Positions 42,716 to 52,017 of a stretch of DNA of 64,000 nucleotides are shown piece after piece. The stretch is from CAVVZJ01 sp963752755. GTDB taxonomy: Bacteria > Planctomycetota > Planctomycetia > Isosphaerales > Isosphaeraceae. The stretch is from contig CAVVZJ010000003.1 of the NCBI GenBank assembly GCA_963752755.1, positions 248,001 through 312,000 of the forward strand. The letters are read 5' to 3'. Positions within the stretch are counted from its first letter, which is position 1; each line of letters starts with the position of its first letter. The notes beneath the pieces are model-generated. The model ran no database searches. It was not told where the DNA came from and saw only the letters and a list, made by a program, of their open reading frames with translations. Both the position numbers and the translations under genes were made by a program.

Positions 42716-42997
42716 ATGCGGATTGAACTGAGTCACACGGTCGAGGACGGCATGATTACCGACCGGGGCCTGCCCGCCCCGATCGTCTGCGACGACCTGA
42801 GCCCTGAGGCGTCCCGTGAGCACGACGCGCCGGGGACCGAGTTCCATGTCGGGAAGATCGCGATGGTCTCCAGACCAAGGTTCCCATCGTCGAGCACCTG
42901 ATCGGGTTGGACCGGTTGCCCGAGGTGGGCACCCGGTTCTTCGCTGGGTCGGTCAAGCTGATGGGGATGGGGACCTTCCCCGTTCGGGCCTTCGGGC
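42716..42997 (+). pseudogene. Cyclase family (kynurenine-formamidase-like) gene, internal deletion
   Basis: The first 51 codons match the start of cyclase-family proteins (MRIELSHTVEDGMI, GLPAPIVCDDLS, APGTEFHVGKIAMV). Right after, near 42868, the sequence jumps to the conserved C-terminus in another frame (VPIVEHLIGLDRLPEVGT, FFAGSVKLMGMGTFPVRAF). The middle part, roughly 120 residues with the metal-binding HxxxD-type motif, is missing. The ends are recognisable, so this is a recent internal deletion rather than decay. Confidence 0.8.
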
Positions 42998-43111
42998 CTG
43001 TCAGGCGGCGATGGCCGACGGCCCGGAGGATGACCACGTTGGGCGGCATCGAGCCTCGAATGCCGCGAGGCCACCATGGGGGCGATGGCCCCGCTTCGTG
43101 GCCGCCACTCC

Positions 43112-44152
43112 TCATGCAGGCGTCGTCGGGTCCATGCCGACCCGGATGAGCTTCTTGCCGAAGTTCGTTCCCTTGAGCAACCCGATCAACGCGCGTGGGG
43201 CGTTCTCCAGGCCCTCCGTGATGTCCTCCCGGTACTGGACACGGCCCTCTCGCAACCAACCGCTCATGTCGGCCGCGAAGTCGGAGAACTGCGAGGCGAA
43301 GTCCCGGACGATAAACCCCCGGAAGGTCAGCCGCTTGACAAGGATGCGGTACATCATCGAGGGGACGAGATTCGGCCCTTCGGGCAGGTCGGTGGCGTTG
43401 TAGTGAGCGATCAGGCCGCAGACCGGCACGCGGGCGAAGTCGTTCAGCAGTGGGAGCACCGCGTCGAACACCGGCCCGCCGACGTTCTCGAAATCGATGT
43501 CGATCCCGTCCGGGCAGGCGGCCTTCAATCGCTCGGACAGGTCGGGCTGGTGGTGGTCGAGGCAGGCGTCGAAGTGGAGTTCGTCCTCGACGTAGCGACA
43601 CTTTCGCTCGCCTCCGGCGATGCCGATGACGCGACATCCCTTGATCCTGGCCACCTGTCCGACCACCGAGCCCACCGCCCCGGAGGCCGCTGCCACCACC
43701 AGCGTCTCGCCGGGCTTCGGCTGGCCGATGTTGAGCAGGCCGGTGTAGGCGGTGAACCCAGGCATCCCGAGCACCCCCAGCGCATACGAGATGGGGCCGG
43801 CCGCGGGGTCGATCTTCCGCACCCCGTCCCCGTCGGAGAGCGAGAACTCCTGCCAGCCGGTTCGCGCGAGCACGATGTCGCCCGGCCGGTATTGCGGGAG
43901 GTTCGAACCCACGACCTCGCAGACCGTCCCGCCCTCCATGACCGCGCCGACCTCGACGGCCGGCGCGTAGGAGGGTCCGGCGTTCATCCGCCCGCGCATG
44001 TACGGGTCGAGGGAAAGGTAGATGGTGCGCAGCAACATCTCGCCGGGGCCAGGTTCGGGGACCTCGGCCTCGACCAGCTTGAAATCGTCCGGCGTCGGCT
44101 CGCCACGAGGACGAGCAGCGAGGCGGACCTGGCGGTTTCGTCCGGCGGTCAT
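43112..44152 (-). CDS. NADP-dependent oxidoreductase (medium-chain, zinc-independent)
   Basis: A 346-aa protein starting at 44152, which has GGAGG upstream. An ORF upstream of it is not protein-like. It belongs to the leukotriene-B4-dehydrogenase-like MDR group: an N-terminal part with LLRTIYLSLDPYMRGRM and SYAPAVEVGAVMEGG, then the Rossmann region with ETLVVAAASGAVGSVVGQVA and KGCRVIGIAGGERKCRYV. The C-terminal part has YNATDLPEGPNL and FRGFIVRDF. These enzymes reduce enones or similar alkenals with NADPH in the cytoplasm. It is 41 bp downstream of the lactonase gene on the same strand. Confidence 0.93.
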   Translation of the reverse strand: MTAGRNRQVRLAARPRGEPTPDDFKLVEAEVPEPGPGEMLLRTIYLSLDPYMRGRMNAGPSYAPAVEVGAVMEGGTVCEVVGSNLPQYRPGDIVLARTGWQEFSLSDGDGVRKIDPAAGPISYALGVLGMPGFTAYTGLLNIGQPKPGETLVVAAASGAVGSVVGQVARIKGCRVIGIAGGERKCRYVEDELHFDACLDHHQPDLSERLKAACPDGIDIDFENVGGPVFDAVLPLLNDFARVPVCGLIAHYNATDLPEGPNLVPSMMYRILVKRLTFRGFIVRDFASQFSDFAADMSGWLREGRVQYREDITEGLENAPRALIGLLKGTNFGKKLIRVGMDPTTPA

Positions 44153-44193
44153 GGCCCCTCCTGCGGCGTTCAGGGCAAAGTGGCTTCTTGGTC

Positions 44194-45465
44194 TCAGGCG
44201 CGGTCGGTGAGGTCGAGGAAGACGATGCTCGACGGATTGCCGACCGCGGCGTATAGCCCCGTGAATTCGAGGCCCCCGGTCTCGCGATCCACCCGGAAGA
44301 CGGCGATGTTGTCGCCGCGCTGATTGCAGCAGTAGAGGAAGCTGCCCGTGGGGTCGAAGTTGAAACTGCGGGGGTAATCCCCCCGCGTCCAATCCTCCCC
44401 GACATACGTCAACGCGCCGTCTGGGCCAACGGAGAAAATGCCGATGCTGTCGTGGAGCCGGTTGCCCGCGTAGACGAATCGCCCGTCGGCTGAGACCAGG
44501 ATCTCGGAGCAGAAGTTGCTGCCGGCGAACCCGGGCGGCAGCGTGGAGATCGTCTGCCGTGAGGCCAACCGTCCCGTCTCGGCATCGTAGTCGAACAGGA
44601 CGATCGTCGAGCCCTCCTCCTGGATGGAGTAGAACCAGCGACCATTGGGATGGAAATGGAAGTGCCGCGGCCCGTCCCCGGGTGGCAGCGTGACCGCATG
44701 CGGCTCATTCGGGGTCAGAACGCCCTTCTGTTCGTCGAACCTCCAGATGAAGATGCGGTCCAGGCCCAGGTCCACGTGCAGAACGAAGCGCCCTGACGGA
44801 TCGGCCTGGATCATGTGCGCATGGGTCCGATCGTGCCCGCTGATGGCGAAGCTACCCGGTGGGGCATGAGTCGCCCGGGTCGGGCCGATCTCACCGGCAT
44901 CCACCTTGATGTCCGTGGGCTCTCCCAGGCGACCGTCGGGCCGGATCGGCACCACCGCCACCGAGCCGCCGAAATAGTTGGCCACCAGCAGGAACCGGCC
45001 CGACGGATGGACGCTCAGGTAAGTCGGGCCGGCACCGCCGGAGGGTACAGTGTTGAGCAAGCTCAGGTGCCCGTCGGACCGGTCGATCGCGAAGGCGCTG
45101 ACCGTACCTTGCTTGTCCGCGCCCACCCGATCGGTCTCGTTGGCGGAATAGAGCCGAGTCCCGGCGGCATTCAGGGCCAGATGGCTGGGGCTCGTCCCCA
45201 TCTCGTGGATGCCGGCGGGCGTCAGCGCCCCGGTGGCGCGATCGACCCGCAAAAGGTGGATGCCCCGACCGTTGCCAGGAGGCAGGTCTACCTGCGTCGG
45301 CAACACGTCGCGGAGCGGAGCACTGAAGGTGCCGACGTAGGCGATGAGCAGCCCGTCGGCTTCGTCCGACAGCGCCCGGAGTGGACCGGTGAGGAGCGGG
45401 GTTGTCCCCGCCAGCGCGACGGAGGTCTTCAGAAACGAACGACGGGAGCGGTCGAGTGGAGTCAT
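44194..45465 (-). CDS. Tat-exported lactonase family protein (6-phosphogluconolactonase-like beta-propeller)
   Basis: A 423-aa protein starting at 45465. The N-terminus has a twin-arginine signal (SRRSFLKTSVALAG). The rest is a seven-bladed lactonase propeller with repeats such as YVGTFSAPL, PSHLALNAAGTRLYSANET, GPTYLSVHPSGRFLLVANY, GPRHFHFHPNGRWFYSIQEE and YPRSFNFDPTGSFLYCCNQ. Such proteins are often annotated as PGL-like; in planctomycetes the real substrate is unknown. It is likely folded and exported to the periplasm. The next gene upstream (45479) is 13 bp away, and the oxidoreductase follows after 41 bp, so all three may be one operon. Confidence 0.93.
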   Translation of the reverse strand: MTPLDRSRRSFLKTSVALAGTTPLLTGPLRALSDEADGLLIAYVGTFSAPLRDVLPTQVDLPPGNGRGIHLLRVDRATGALTPAGIHEMGTSPSHLALNAAGTRLYSANETDRVGADKQGTVSAFAIDRSDGHLSLLNTVPSGGAGPTYLSVHPSGRFLLVANYFGGSVAVVPIRPDGRLGEPTDIKVDAGEIGPTRATHAPPGSFAISGHDRTHAHMIQADPSGRFVLHVDLGLDRIFIWRFDEQKGVLTPNEPHAVTLPPGDGPRHFHFHPNGRWFYSIQEEGSTIVLFDYDAETGRLASRQTISTLPPGFAGSNFCSEILVSADGRFVYAGNRLHDSIGIFSVGPDGALTYVGEDWTRGDYPRSFNFDPTGSFLYCCNQRGDNIAVFRVDRETGGLEFTGLYAAVGNPSSIVFLDLTDRA

Positions 45466-45478
45466 GGTGATCCAGTAT

Positions 45479-45850
45479 TCATTGGACGGGTTCGCAGGCG
45501 TCCCCCGATGGCCGCTGCTTCGTTGCCTTGAGGATGGCGGTCCATTGCGAGGGGGCGGGCGGCCCGTCCCCTTCCGCCGCCAGGTACCGCCGGATGCGGT
45601 CGGCGAGCGCCCGGGTCATCGCCAGCCGGCCCTCCGGGTCCTCGGCGGTCAGGGCCTCGATTCGGGCGTCGAGGAAGTCGAGCAGGTCGCGGGCGACCTC
45701 GGGCTCGCCCCGCCAGATGTGGTAGAGGGCGAAGCTCTCGGCGCAGATGCCCCGGCCATCAGTGCCGCAGAACTTGCCGTAGAGGAGCCGGCCCTTGTGG
45801 GCCAACCGCGCCCGCTCCGCTGGCGAGAGCCCGGCATCGACGTGATTCAT
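45479..45850 (-). CDS. Small hypothetical protein
   Basis: I do not recognise this protein. From Met at 45850 it is 123 aa; an upstream frame to 45916 is less convincing. It is charged and probably helical (AERARLAHKGRLLYGKFCG, EVARDLLDFLDARIEAL, AMTRALADRIRRYLA). Two cysteines lie in KFCGTDGRGICAES. There is no signal or membrane segment. It precedes the lactonase gene by 13 bp on the same strand. Confidence 0.6.
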   Translation of the reverse strand: MNHVDAGLSPAERARLAHKGRLLYGKFCGTDGRGICAESFALYHIWRGEPEVARDLLDFLDARIEALTAEDPEGRLAMTRALADRIRRYLAAEGDGPPAPSQWTAILKATKQRPSGDACEPVQ

Positions 45851-46141
45851 CTCAGGTGCCCTCTCTGATTCGACACCATCGTAGGGCCCTGACGAGGCGG
45901 CTGCAAGCCGGGGCACATCACCTCTCGGACCCGGTGGCGCGTCGGAGCCTCGCCCACGAGGAGGCTACGCAGAGGACCGGGCCGAATCCCGCCCTCTGGA
46001 CAATAACCAGCCGGTCCGAGTCGAATACACCAACGCTCCATGCGCCTTCGTCAAGACCACACCAGCCGGAACCCACGAACCTCGACCCGCCCCGCCGTGT
46101 CCAGGGGATGGGGACATTCCGTCCCGCAACAGGAGGTTGTC

Positions 46142-47047
46142 ATGCCCACGCTGCCCGAACTCCGCGTCGGTGACCCGATCCGCCACGAGGCGCTGTCCGT
46201 CTTCCCCCTGTTCACCGAACCCGGTGGCAGCGTGGACTACCTGCTCTCCGACGAGGCCATCGCCGCCGGTTCAGTCGCCGTCGAGGAGGTCAGTGAAGGC
46301 GGCTCCGTGCCCAACCTGCTCGTCGAGAACAAGGGAGACAGCCGCGTCCTGTTCCTCGAAGGCGAGGAGCTACGCGGGGCCAAGCAGAACCGGGTCCTCA
46401 ACACCTCGGTCCTGGTCGCTGCGAAGAGCAAGATCAACATCCCAGTCAGTTGTGTCGAGCAGGGCCGCTGGCGGTACCGCAGTCGGCAGTTCGGCCACGG
46501 CGGCAGCCACTCCTCCTCCAAGCTGCGGCGCTACCTGAAGTCCTCCGTAGCCCAGTCGTTGAAGGAGGGCCGGGGGCACACCTCCGACCAGATGGCCGTC
46601 TGGGGGGAGGTCAGCCGCCAGATGGCGGCGATGGGCTCAAGCTCCGAGACGGCGGCAATGTCCGACACCTACGAGAACTACAAGGCGCGGCTGGAGGAGT
46701 TCCGGGCGCAGTTGGGGTACGTCGAGGGGGCCAGCGGGGTGGCCGTCGCGGTGGGCCAGCAGGTGGTGGCCCTGGACCTGTTCGACAAGCCGGCGACCTG
46801 CCGCAAGGTCTGGGACCGGCTGCTGACCGGCGCGGTGATGGAGGCCGTGGAGGTCGGCAAGTCGGACGAGCAGGCCGGTCTGGGAGACGTGCAGGCCCTG
46901 GTGACGCGGCTGCGGGGGATGGCCTGGGAGCCGGCGCCGGCGGTCGGTGAGGGCGAGGAATACCGCTCGGAGGCCGGCGAGGCCCACGCCTCGGCCCTGC
47001 TGGTCGAGGGGTCCGTGGTCCACGGCAGCGTTGTCGTGGCGGGCTGA
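46142..47047 (+). CDS. ARPP-1 family (DUF6569) protein
   Basis: A 301-aa protein starting at ATG 46142 (AGGAGG upstream). It matches the ARG and rhodanese-phosphatase-associated domain: EALSVFPLFTEPGGSVDYLL, RVLFLEGEELRGAKQNRVLN near residues 70-90, NIPVSCVEQGRWRYRSRQF and SDTYENYKARLEEFRAQL. The C-terminal part has LFDKPATCRKVWDRLL and AMEAVEVGKS-like helix. The biochemical function is unknown; the family is sometimes linked to regulatory or nucleotide-related gene neighbourhoods. It is a single-gene unit and has no sign of transfer apart from the IS3 remnant downstream. Confidence 0.85.
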   Translation: MPTLPELRVGDPIRHEALSVFPLFTEPGGSVDYLLSDEAIAAGSVAVEEVSEGGSVPNLLVENKGDSRVLFLEGEELRGAKQNRVLNTSVLVAAKSKINIPVSCVEQGRWRYRSRQFGHGGSHSSSKLRRYLKSSVAQSLKEGRGHTSDQMAVWGEVSRQMAAMGSSSETAAMSDTYENYKARLEEFRAQLGYVEGASGVAVAVGQQVVALDLFDKPATCRKVWDRLLTGAVMEAVEVGKSDEQAGLGDVQALVTRLRGMAWEPAPAVGEGEEYRSEAGEAHASALLVEGSVVHGSVVVAG

Positions 47048-47310
47048 GCCGCGTCGTCGGTGCGGGGTGGCGTAGACTTTGGCTGCCTCGCTCGGTGATG
47101 CCGGCGACCTCCTCCAGCCCGCACATCCCGCGTCCTTCGGAGTGGGCCACTCCGCCGGTCACGTCCCATTCACCCGGATCGGCGACAGACAGCGTCGGCC
47201 AGGGTCATTGCGGTGCAAGGAGTTCGCCTGCTCCCGGTTGCGGTCGGCGACCGCAACCAGCCTCCGGAGCGCCTCGTCCACCGCAACGACCCTGGCCCAG
47301 CCTGCCGGGG
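47048..47310. other. Intergenic region before the IS3 remnant, no gene seen
   Basis: The stretch after the ARPP-1 gene has no supported gene. Frames overlapping it in this and other strands show no family features. It may hold further decayed insertion-sequence sequence. Confidence 0.35.
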
Positions 47311-47493
47311 CTACCTCAAGAGCATAGACGGTTGAGGGCAGGCGTTGGACAACGGGTTTGTGGAACGCCTGTGGAGGCGCGTAGAATACGAGCACCTCGT
47401 CATTGAAGGCCCTGAAGCGGTGCCGAAGCCGCTTCAAGGGTTGAGCCGGTCGCTCGCCTTCGACGAGCAGATTCATCGTTTGATTATTAACTG
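47311..47493 (+). pseudogene. IS3-family transposase remnant (integrase catalytic C-terminus)
   Basis: Two frames together resemble the end of an IS3-type integrase core: YLKSIDG just before a stop near 47332, then ALDNGFVERLWRRVEYEHLV in the next frame. The DNxFVERLWRxVKYE pattern is characteristic of the catalytic domain. Only about 60 codons remain and they are out of frame, so it is dead. It lies directly before the SNF2 gene. Confidence 0.7.
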
Positions 47494-47523
47494 ATTCGTC
47501 GAATTGCCGCAAACGGCCGGACC

Positions 47524-50217
47524 ATGCACGAACTGACGATCACGCCGGAGGGCCATCTGCTCGTCCGGGAGACGTCGCTGACAACCTCGGATCGGAATCC
47601 CTCGAAGCGGCTCCTCAAGGCGTACCGGGAGAGCCCGGCTCGCGGGATGCTCTCCTCGGCAACCGAAGAGATGGACGCGGCGCTGCCGCCGCCGTTCGAG
47701 TTCGCTCGATCCATCGCGCGGCTTTATCTCACGAGCCTTTGCCAGGCCGCCATCGCGGAGCCCGGTGGGGCCGTACCCGAACTCCCACCCCCTTCGGCCG
47801 ATCTCGAACGGGCCGTGCTCCAGGCGCCGCCGATGACCGGATGGGAGTACCTCTCGGAACCCGTCCTGGCGAACTGGTGGCGTGAGCTGGATTCACTCGC
47901 CCGCAGTGAGATCAAGAGCCATCCCGACGGTACGCAAGGCTATCTCCGAGAGCGTAACCCCCAGTGGCGATCCGTCGGTCGCGTGACGTTGCATCTGGCG
48001 GAGAACAAGCGAGACCCGGAGTATCCGTTCGCCTTCCTCGCCACGTTCGCGAACGGTTTGACGCCACAAGGCAAGGTCAAGCACGAACCCCTGGGACGGG
48101 CGCTTCAACAGTATGCCGGGGAACAGAACCGCGAGGCGATGCTCACCCTTCTGCTCCCCATTTCGAGGGCCGCCCAATCCTCGGAGTTGATGCGCGGGCT
48201 CGTCGACTCCGGGGAGATCTATCACCCTCTCGCGTGGTCGCCCAGGGAAGCGTATGAGTTCCTCAAGGCGATCCCGCTGTTCGAATCGAGCGGATTGATC
48301 GTGCGGGTGCCCGATTGGTGGAACGCCCAGAGGCCGACCCGACCTCGCGTGAGCGTGAAGATCGATACGAAGGGTTCGGCGGGCATCGGGGTCGAATCCC
48401 TGCTGGCCTTTTCCGTCGGTGTTAGCCTGGACGGAGAAACGCTGGGGCCGGACGAAATCGACCAGTTGCTCGAGTCCAGCGGCGGCCTGATCCCGCTGAA
48501 AGGGAACTGGGTCGAGATCGATCGCGAGAAGCTCAACGAAGCTCTGACTCACTGGAAACGTGTCGAGCGGGATGTCCGCCGCGAAGGGATCTCGTTCTTT
48601 CAAGGAATGCGCCTGCTCTCCGGAGCGAGCCTCGCCAGGGAGGAGGAGGAGCCGAGCGATGCATCGATCCGGGAGTGGACGGGCCTGACAGCCGGGCCGG
48701 AACTCGCTTCCGTTCTGAAAGGTCTGCGCTCGCCAGAGACCCGAGTGGAGAAGGCTCCTCCCGGATTGAAGGCGAAGCTGCGCCCTTATCAGGAGTCGGG
48801 CTACTCCTGGCTCCGCTTCGCGGCCCGCCTGGGACTGGGCGCTTGCCTGGCCGATGACATGGGCCTTGGCAAGACGGTCCAGGTCATCGCGCTGCTGCTG
48901 GACATCAAACGCGAGTCGTCCAGGCAGAAGGCCGCGAGTTTACTCGTGGTGCCAGCTTCCTTGATCGCGAACTGGAAGTCGGAACTGGGCAAGTTCGCGC
49001 CAAGCCTCTCCTATGCCGTGGTCCATCCGTCGGAAGCGAATGCGAAGGGAAACCAGGTCGGGCTCGCGGACGTGGACGCGTTCGACCTGGTCGTGACCAC
49101 CTACGGCATGCTCGTCCGCACGGACTGGCTGAGGCGGCATCGCTGGCGGCTGGCGATCCTTGACGAGGCCCAGGCGATCAAGAACTCGGGCACCAAGCAG
49201 ACGCGTGCCGTGAAGGAACTGGCCGCCGACGCCCGGGTCGCCATGACCGGCACGCCCGTCGAGAATCGGCTGTCGGATCTCTGGTCACTCTTTGACTTCT
49301 TGAATCCCGGTCTGCTGGGCACGGCCAGGCAATTCAGCTCGTTCGTCAAGAAGTTGCAAGACGGCCCGGCTCCCTCCTTCGAACCGCTTCGCAACCTCGT
49401 GCGACCCTATATTCTGCGGCGGTTGAAGACCGACAAACGGGTAATCTCCGACCTCCCCGAGAAAACGGAGGTGAAGGCCTTCTGCTCGCTGAGTAAGCAC
49501 CAGGCGGCGCTCTACCGGAAGGCGGTCGACGAGCTCGCCGAGCAGTTGGAGGCCACCGACGGAATTCAACGCCGCGGCGTCGTCCTGGCACAGCTCATGC
49601 GGCTCAAACAAATTTGCAATCATCCGGCGCAGGTGACCGGCTCGAACGACTACGCGGCCGACCGGAGCGGCAAGTTCCAAAGGCTGGCGGAGATCGCCGA
49701 GGAGATCGCGTCCCGGCAGGAGAAGATGCTCGTTTTCACGCAGTTTCGCGAGATCGCCGAACCGCTGGCCGGGTTCCTCGCCACGTTGTTCGGTCGATCC
49801 GGATTGGTGCTCCACGGAGGGACGAGCGTTCCGAAGCGGAAGCAGTACGTCGACCGCTTTCAAAGGGAAGACGGCCCGCCCTTCTTCGTGCTATCGCTGA
49901 AAGCCGGCGGCACAGGGCTGAACCTGACGTCGGCGTCGCACGTGATCCACTTTGACCGCTGGTGGAACCCCGCCATCGAGAACCAGGCGACCGACCGCGC
50001 CTTCCGGATCGGGCAAAAGGCGAACGTTCTGGTCCACAAGTTCATATGTCGGGGAACGGTCGAAGAGCGGATCGACGAGATGATCATGCGGAAGACCCAG
50101 GTCGCGGACGAGGCCATCGGTGGTAGCGATTCGGGAGAGGTCTTGTTGACCGAAATGGACGACGATACTTTGCTACAATTTGTGAGGCTGGACCTCCCAC
50201 AGGCGATCGACGCCTGA
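47524..50217 (+). CDS. SNF2-family DEAD/DEAH helicase
   Basis: An 897-aa SWI2/SNF2-type ATPase. The N-terminal ~400 residues look like a bacterial SNF2-associated region (LPLKGNWVEIDREKLNEAL). The helicase has Walker A DDMGLGKTVQ (near 444), Walker B LAILDEAQAIKN (near 545), MTGTPVENRLSDLWSLFDFL, and the C-terminal helicase lobe with MLVFTQFREIAEPLAGF, SLKAGGTGLNLTSASHV, FDRWWNPAIENQATDRAFRI and GQKANV. It would translocate on double-stranded DNA. The pairing with a SWIM protein 26 bp downstream is a recurrent bacterial arrangement. Target and biological role are unknown; a chromatin-like or repair role is possible. The gene is intact. Confidence 0.95.
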   Translation: MHELTITPEGHLLVRETSLTTSDRNPSKRLLKAYRESPARGMLSSATEEMDAALPPPFEFARSIARLYLTSLCQAAIAEPGGAVPELPPPSADLERAVLQAPPMTGWEYLSEPVLANWWRELDSLARSEIKSHPDGTQGYLRERNPQWRSVGRVTLHLAENKRDPEYPFAFLATFANGLTPQGKVKHEPLGRALQQYAGEQNREAMLTLLLPISRAAQSSELMRGLVDSGEIYHPLAWSPREAYEFLKAIPLFESSGLIVRVPDWWNAQRPTRPRVSVKIDTKGSAGIGVESLLAFSVGVSLDGETLGPDEIDQLLESSGGLIPLKGNWVEIDREKLNEALTHWKRVERDVRREGISFFQGMRLLSGASLAREEEEPSDASIREWTGLTAGPELASVLKGLRSPETRVEKAPPGLKAKLRPYQESGYSWLRFAARLGLGACLADDMGLGKTVQVIALLLDIKRESSRQKAASLLVVPASLIANWKSELGKFAPSLSYAVVHPSEANAKGNQVGLADVDAFDLVVTTYGMLVRTDWLRRHRWRLAILDEAQAIKNSGTKQTRAVKELAADARVAMTGTPVENRLSDLWSLFDFLNPGLLGTARQFSSFVKKLQDGPAPSFEPLRNLVRPYILRRLKTDKRVISDLPEKTEVKAFCSLSKHQAALYRKAVDELAEQLEATDGIQRRGVVLAQLMRLKQICNHPAQVTGSNDYAADRSGKFQRLAEIAEEIASRQEKMLVFTQFREIAEPLAGFLATLFGRSGLVLHGGTSVPKRKQYVDRFQREDGPPFFVLSLKAGGTGLNLTSASHVIHFDRWWNPAIENQATDRAFRIGQKANVLVHKFICRGTVEERIDEMIMRKTQVADEAIGGSDSGEVLLTEMDDDTLLQFVRLDLPQAIDA

Positions 50218-50243
50218 CGAGGACGACAGGAGAGGAGGCTCTC

Positions 50244-51170
50244 ATGGGCTGGCGTTACGACTACAAGCCTTACGTGCCAGTGGCCAAGCGGCGTGCTCAA
50301 GCCGCGAGGGAGGTCGCCAGGCGGGTGAAGCAGGGGCAGGCCATCTCCCCGGTCGTCATCGAGGGTCGATCCATCGTCTCGACCTTCTGGGGCAAGGCGT
50401 GGTGCACGAACCTGGAGAGTTACAGCGACTTCGCGAACCGCCTGCCGCGCGGGCGGACTTACGTCCGCAACGGTTCGGTCGTGGATTTGAAGCTTGCGAA
50501 GGGGCGGATCACCGCCCTCGTCAGCGGTTCGGAGATTTACACGGTGCAGATCGACATCGCCGCGCTCCCCCAGAAAGCCTGGCAGGACGTGAAGAAACGG
50601 TGCGCGGGCAGGATCGGTTCGCTGGTCGAGCTGTTGCAGGGGAAGCTCTCAAACGCGGTCATGGAGGCCGTGACGGATCGGTCTCAGGGGCTTTTCCCGA
50701 AGCCGCAAGAGATCGCGATGCGTTGCAGTTGCCCGGATTACGCGGGAATGTGCAAGCATCTGGCCGCGGTGATGTACGGGATCGGAAATCGCCTCGACTC
50801 ATCACCCGAGTTGCTCTTCGAACTCCGAGGCTTGGATCACCGGGAATTGATCGAACAGGCGATCCCCACAACCCCGACGCGTGCCAAACGCGGCGCCCCC
50901 ACCATCGAGTCATCCGAGTTAGGCGCGATCTTCGACATCGAAATCAACGCCTCCCCAGCCGACGCCCCGCCAAATTCGAAGACCTCAACGAAGAAGGCCC
51001 CCAGGGTCAAGAAGGCCCCAGCCGCGACGAAGCCTTCCCCTGTGAAGAAGTCCGCCGCAACGAAGACCGCCAAGGCGAATCGGACCACCGCCGCAACGAA
51101 AACCACCAAGGCGAATCAGACCACCAGTGCGACCAAAAAGAAGCGTACGCCGGCTCGCAAGAAAGGGTAG
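50244..51170 (+). CDS. SWIM zinc-finger protein with Lys/Ala-rich tail
   Basis: A 308-aa protein starting at ATG 50244 (GGAGAGGAGG-like sequence upstream). The SWIM zinc finger is MRCSCPDYAGMCKHLAAVMY near residue 160 (CxC...CxH). The N-terminal part carries WGKAWCTNLESYSDFANRLP, a sequence common to this family. The last ~70 residues are an Ala/Lys/Thr-rich tail (TKKAPRVKKAPAATKP, KTAKANRTTAATKTTKANQ), similar to histone H1 tails, so I infer nucleic-acid contact. It follows the SNF2 gene by 26 bp and is likely its partner. Family members of unknown activity are widespread. Confidence 0.93.
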   Translation: MGWRYDYKPYVPVAKRRAQAAREVARRVKQGQAISPVVIEGRSIVSTFWGKAWCTNLESYSDFANRLPRGRTYVRNGSVVDLKLAKGRITALVSGSEIYTVQIDIAALPQKAWQDVKKRCAGRIGSLVELLQGKLSNAVMEAVTDRSQGLFPKPQEIAMRCSCPDYAGMCKHLAAVMYGIGNRLDSSPELLFELRGLDHRELIEQAIPTTPTRAKRGAPTIESSELGAIFDIEINASPADAPPNSKTSTKKAPRVKKAPAATKPSPVKKSAATKTAKANRTTAATKTTKANQTTSATKKKRTPARKKG

Positions 51171-52017
51171 GGCAAGAGAACGGGTGCCCTCGAAAACGCT
51201 GGAATTGAGCCCTTCGGATTTCGGTCGCCAACCCTGAATCCGGTGAATGCGACACTGAGGGTGAAGCTCCGGTTTCGGCTGGGATCGGACCTGACAAAGG
51301 GCCACCCCCAACGGCGGGAAACTCCCCCGAACTTACGGTTGCATGCGTGGGTGTTTCGGTTGCACGCTTTGCAGAATCTTGTCTCCGCAAGGCCGTGGCC
51401 GAGCACAGTCTCACCCCGGGCCTCATCGGCCTTGCGGATGCAAAGGCCGAGCACGAAGCCGCTTCACGGTCTGCCGATGGGGCGAAGTCGGGATGGACGG
51501 CGCGACCGGCCTCGACCTCGGGGAAGATTGTCGAGCCGCCGACGCTCGCGGCCTGCGCCGCCGCCTCCATGCTGAGTCCTGCTCGTTCGCCCGCAGAGTG
51601 GCACGGGAGATGGTCCCATCCCGAACCCAACGCCACCAATCGAACACCTCCTCGATAAGACTTCAACAACCGCCCAGCCACCTCGGCGGATGCGCGGCTT
51701 TGATCCAAAATAATTTGAAAATTAAACGAGTTTTTGGAGTCTTCCGCCTGGTTTTGTTGAATGTTCCGGACCAGCCGGCGCCGACCACTCTTGTCTGGGG
51801 CAGTCCGGCTGGGGACAATATTGGATCGAGCAGATCATGATGGCATCTTAAATCCCCGGCGATTCTCCGTTCCGCCGGGCGACCCTCCGTCCGGTCAGTT
51901 CCGCAGCACTGGTCTGGCTGACTCGCGATAGGGGACGAAGTTAGACATCGCAGGTACCACATCTCGGGCGTTCTCGATCGCTGCCATTCGCGCGACTGTG
52001 AGGGAGAATTGGCCATC
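51171..52017. other. Long intergenic region between SWIM and FHA-kinase genes
   Basis: About 850 bp without a supported gene. ORFs on both strands are short and low-complexity with no family motifs. A strongly AT-rich tract (aaaataatttgaaaattaaa at about 51708-51728) contrasts with the GC-rich background and may mark a promoter. I see no repeat, tRNA or terminator. Confidence 0.5.
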
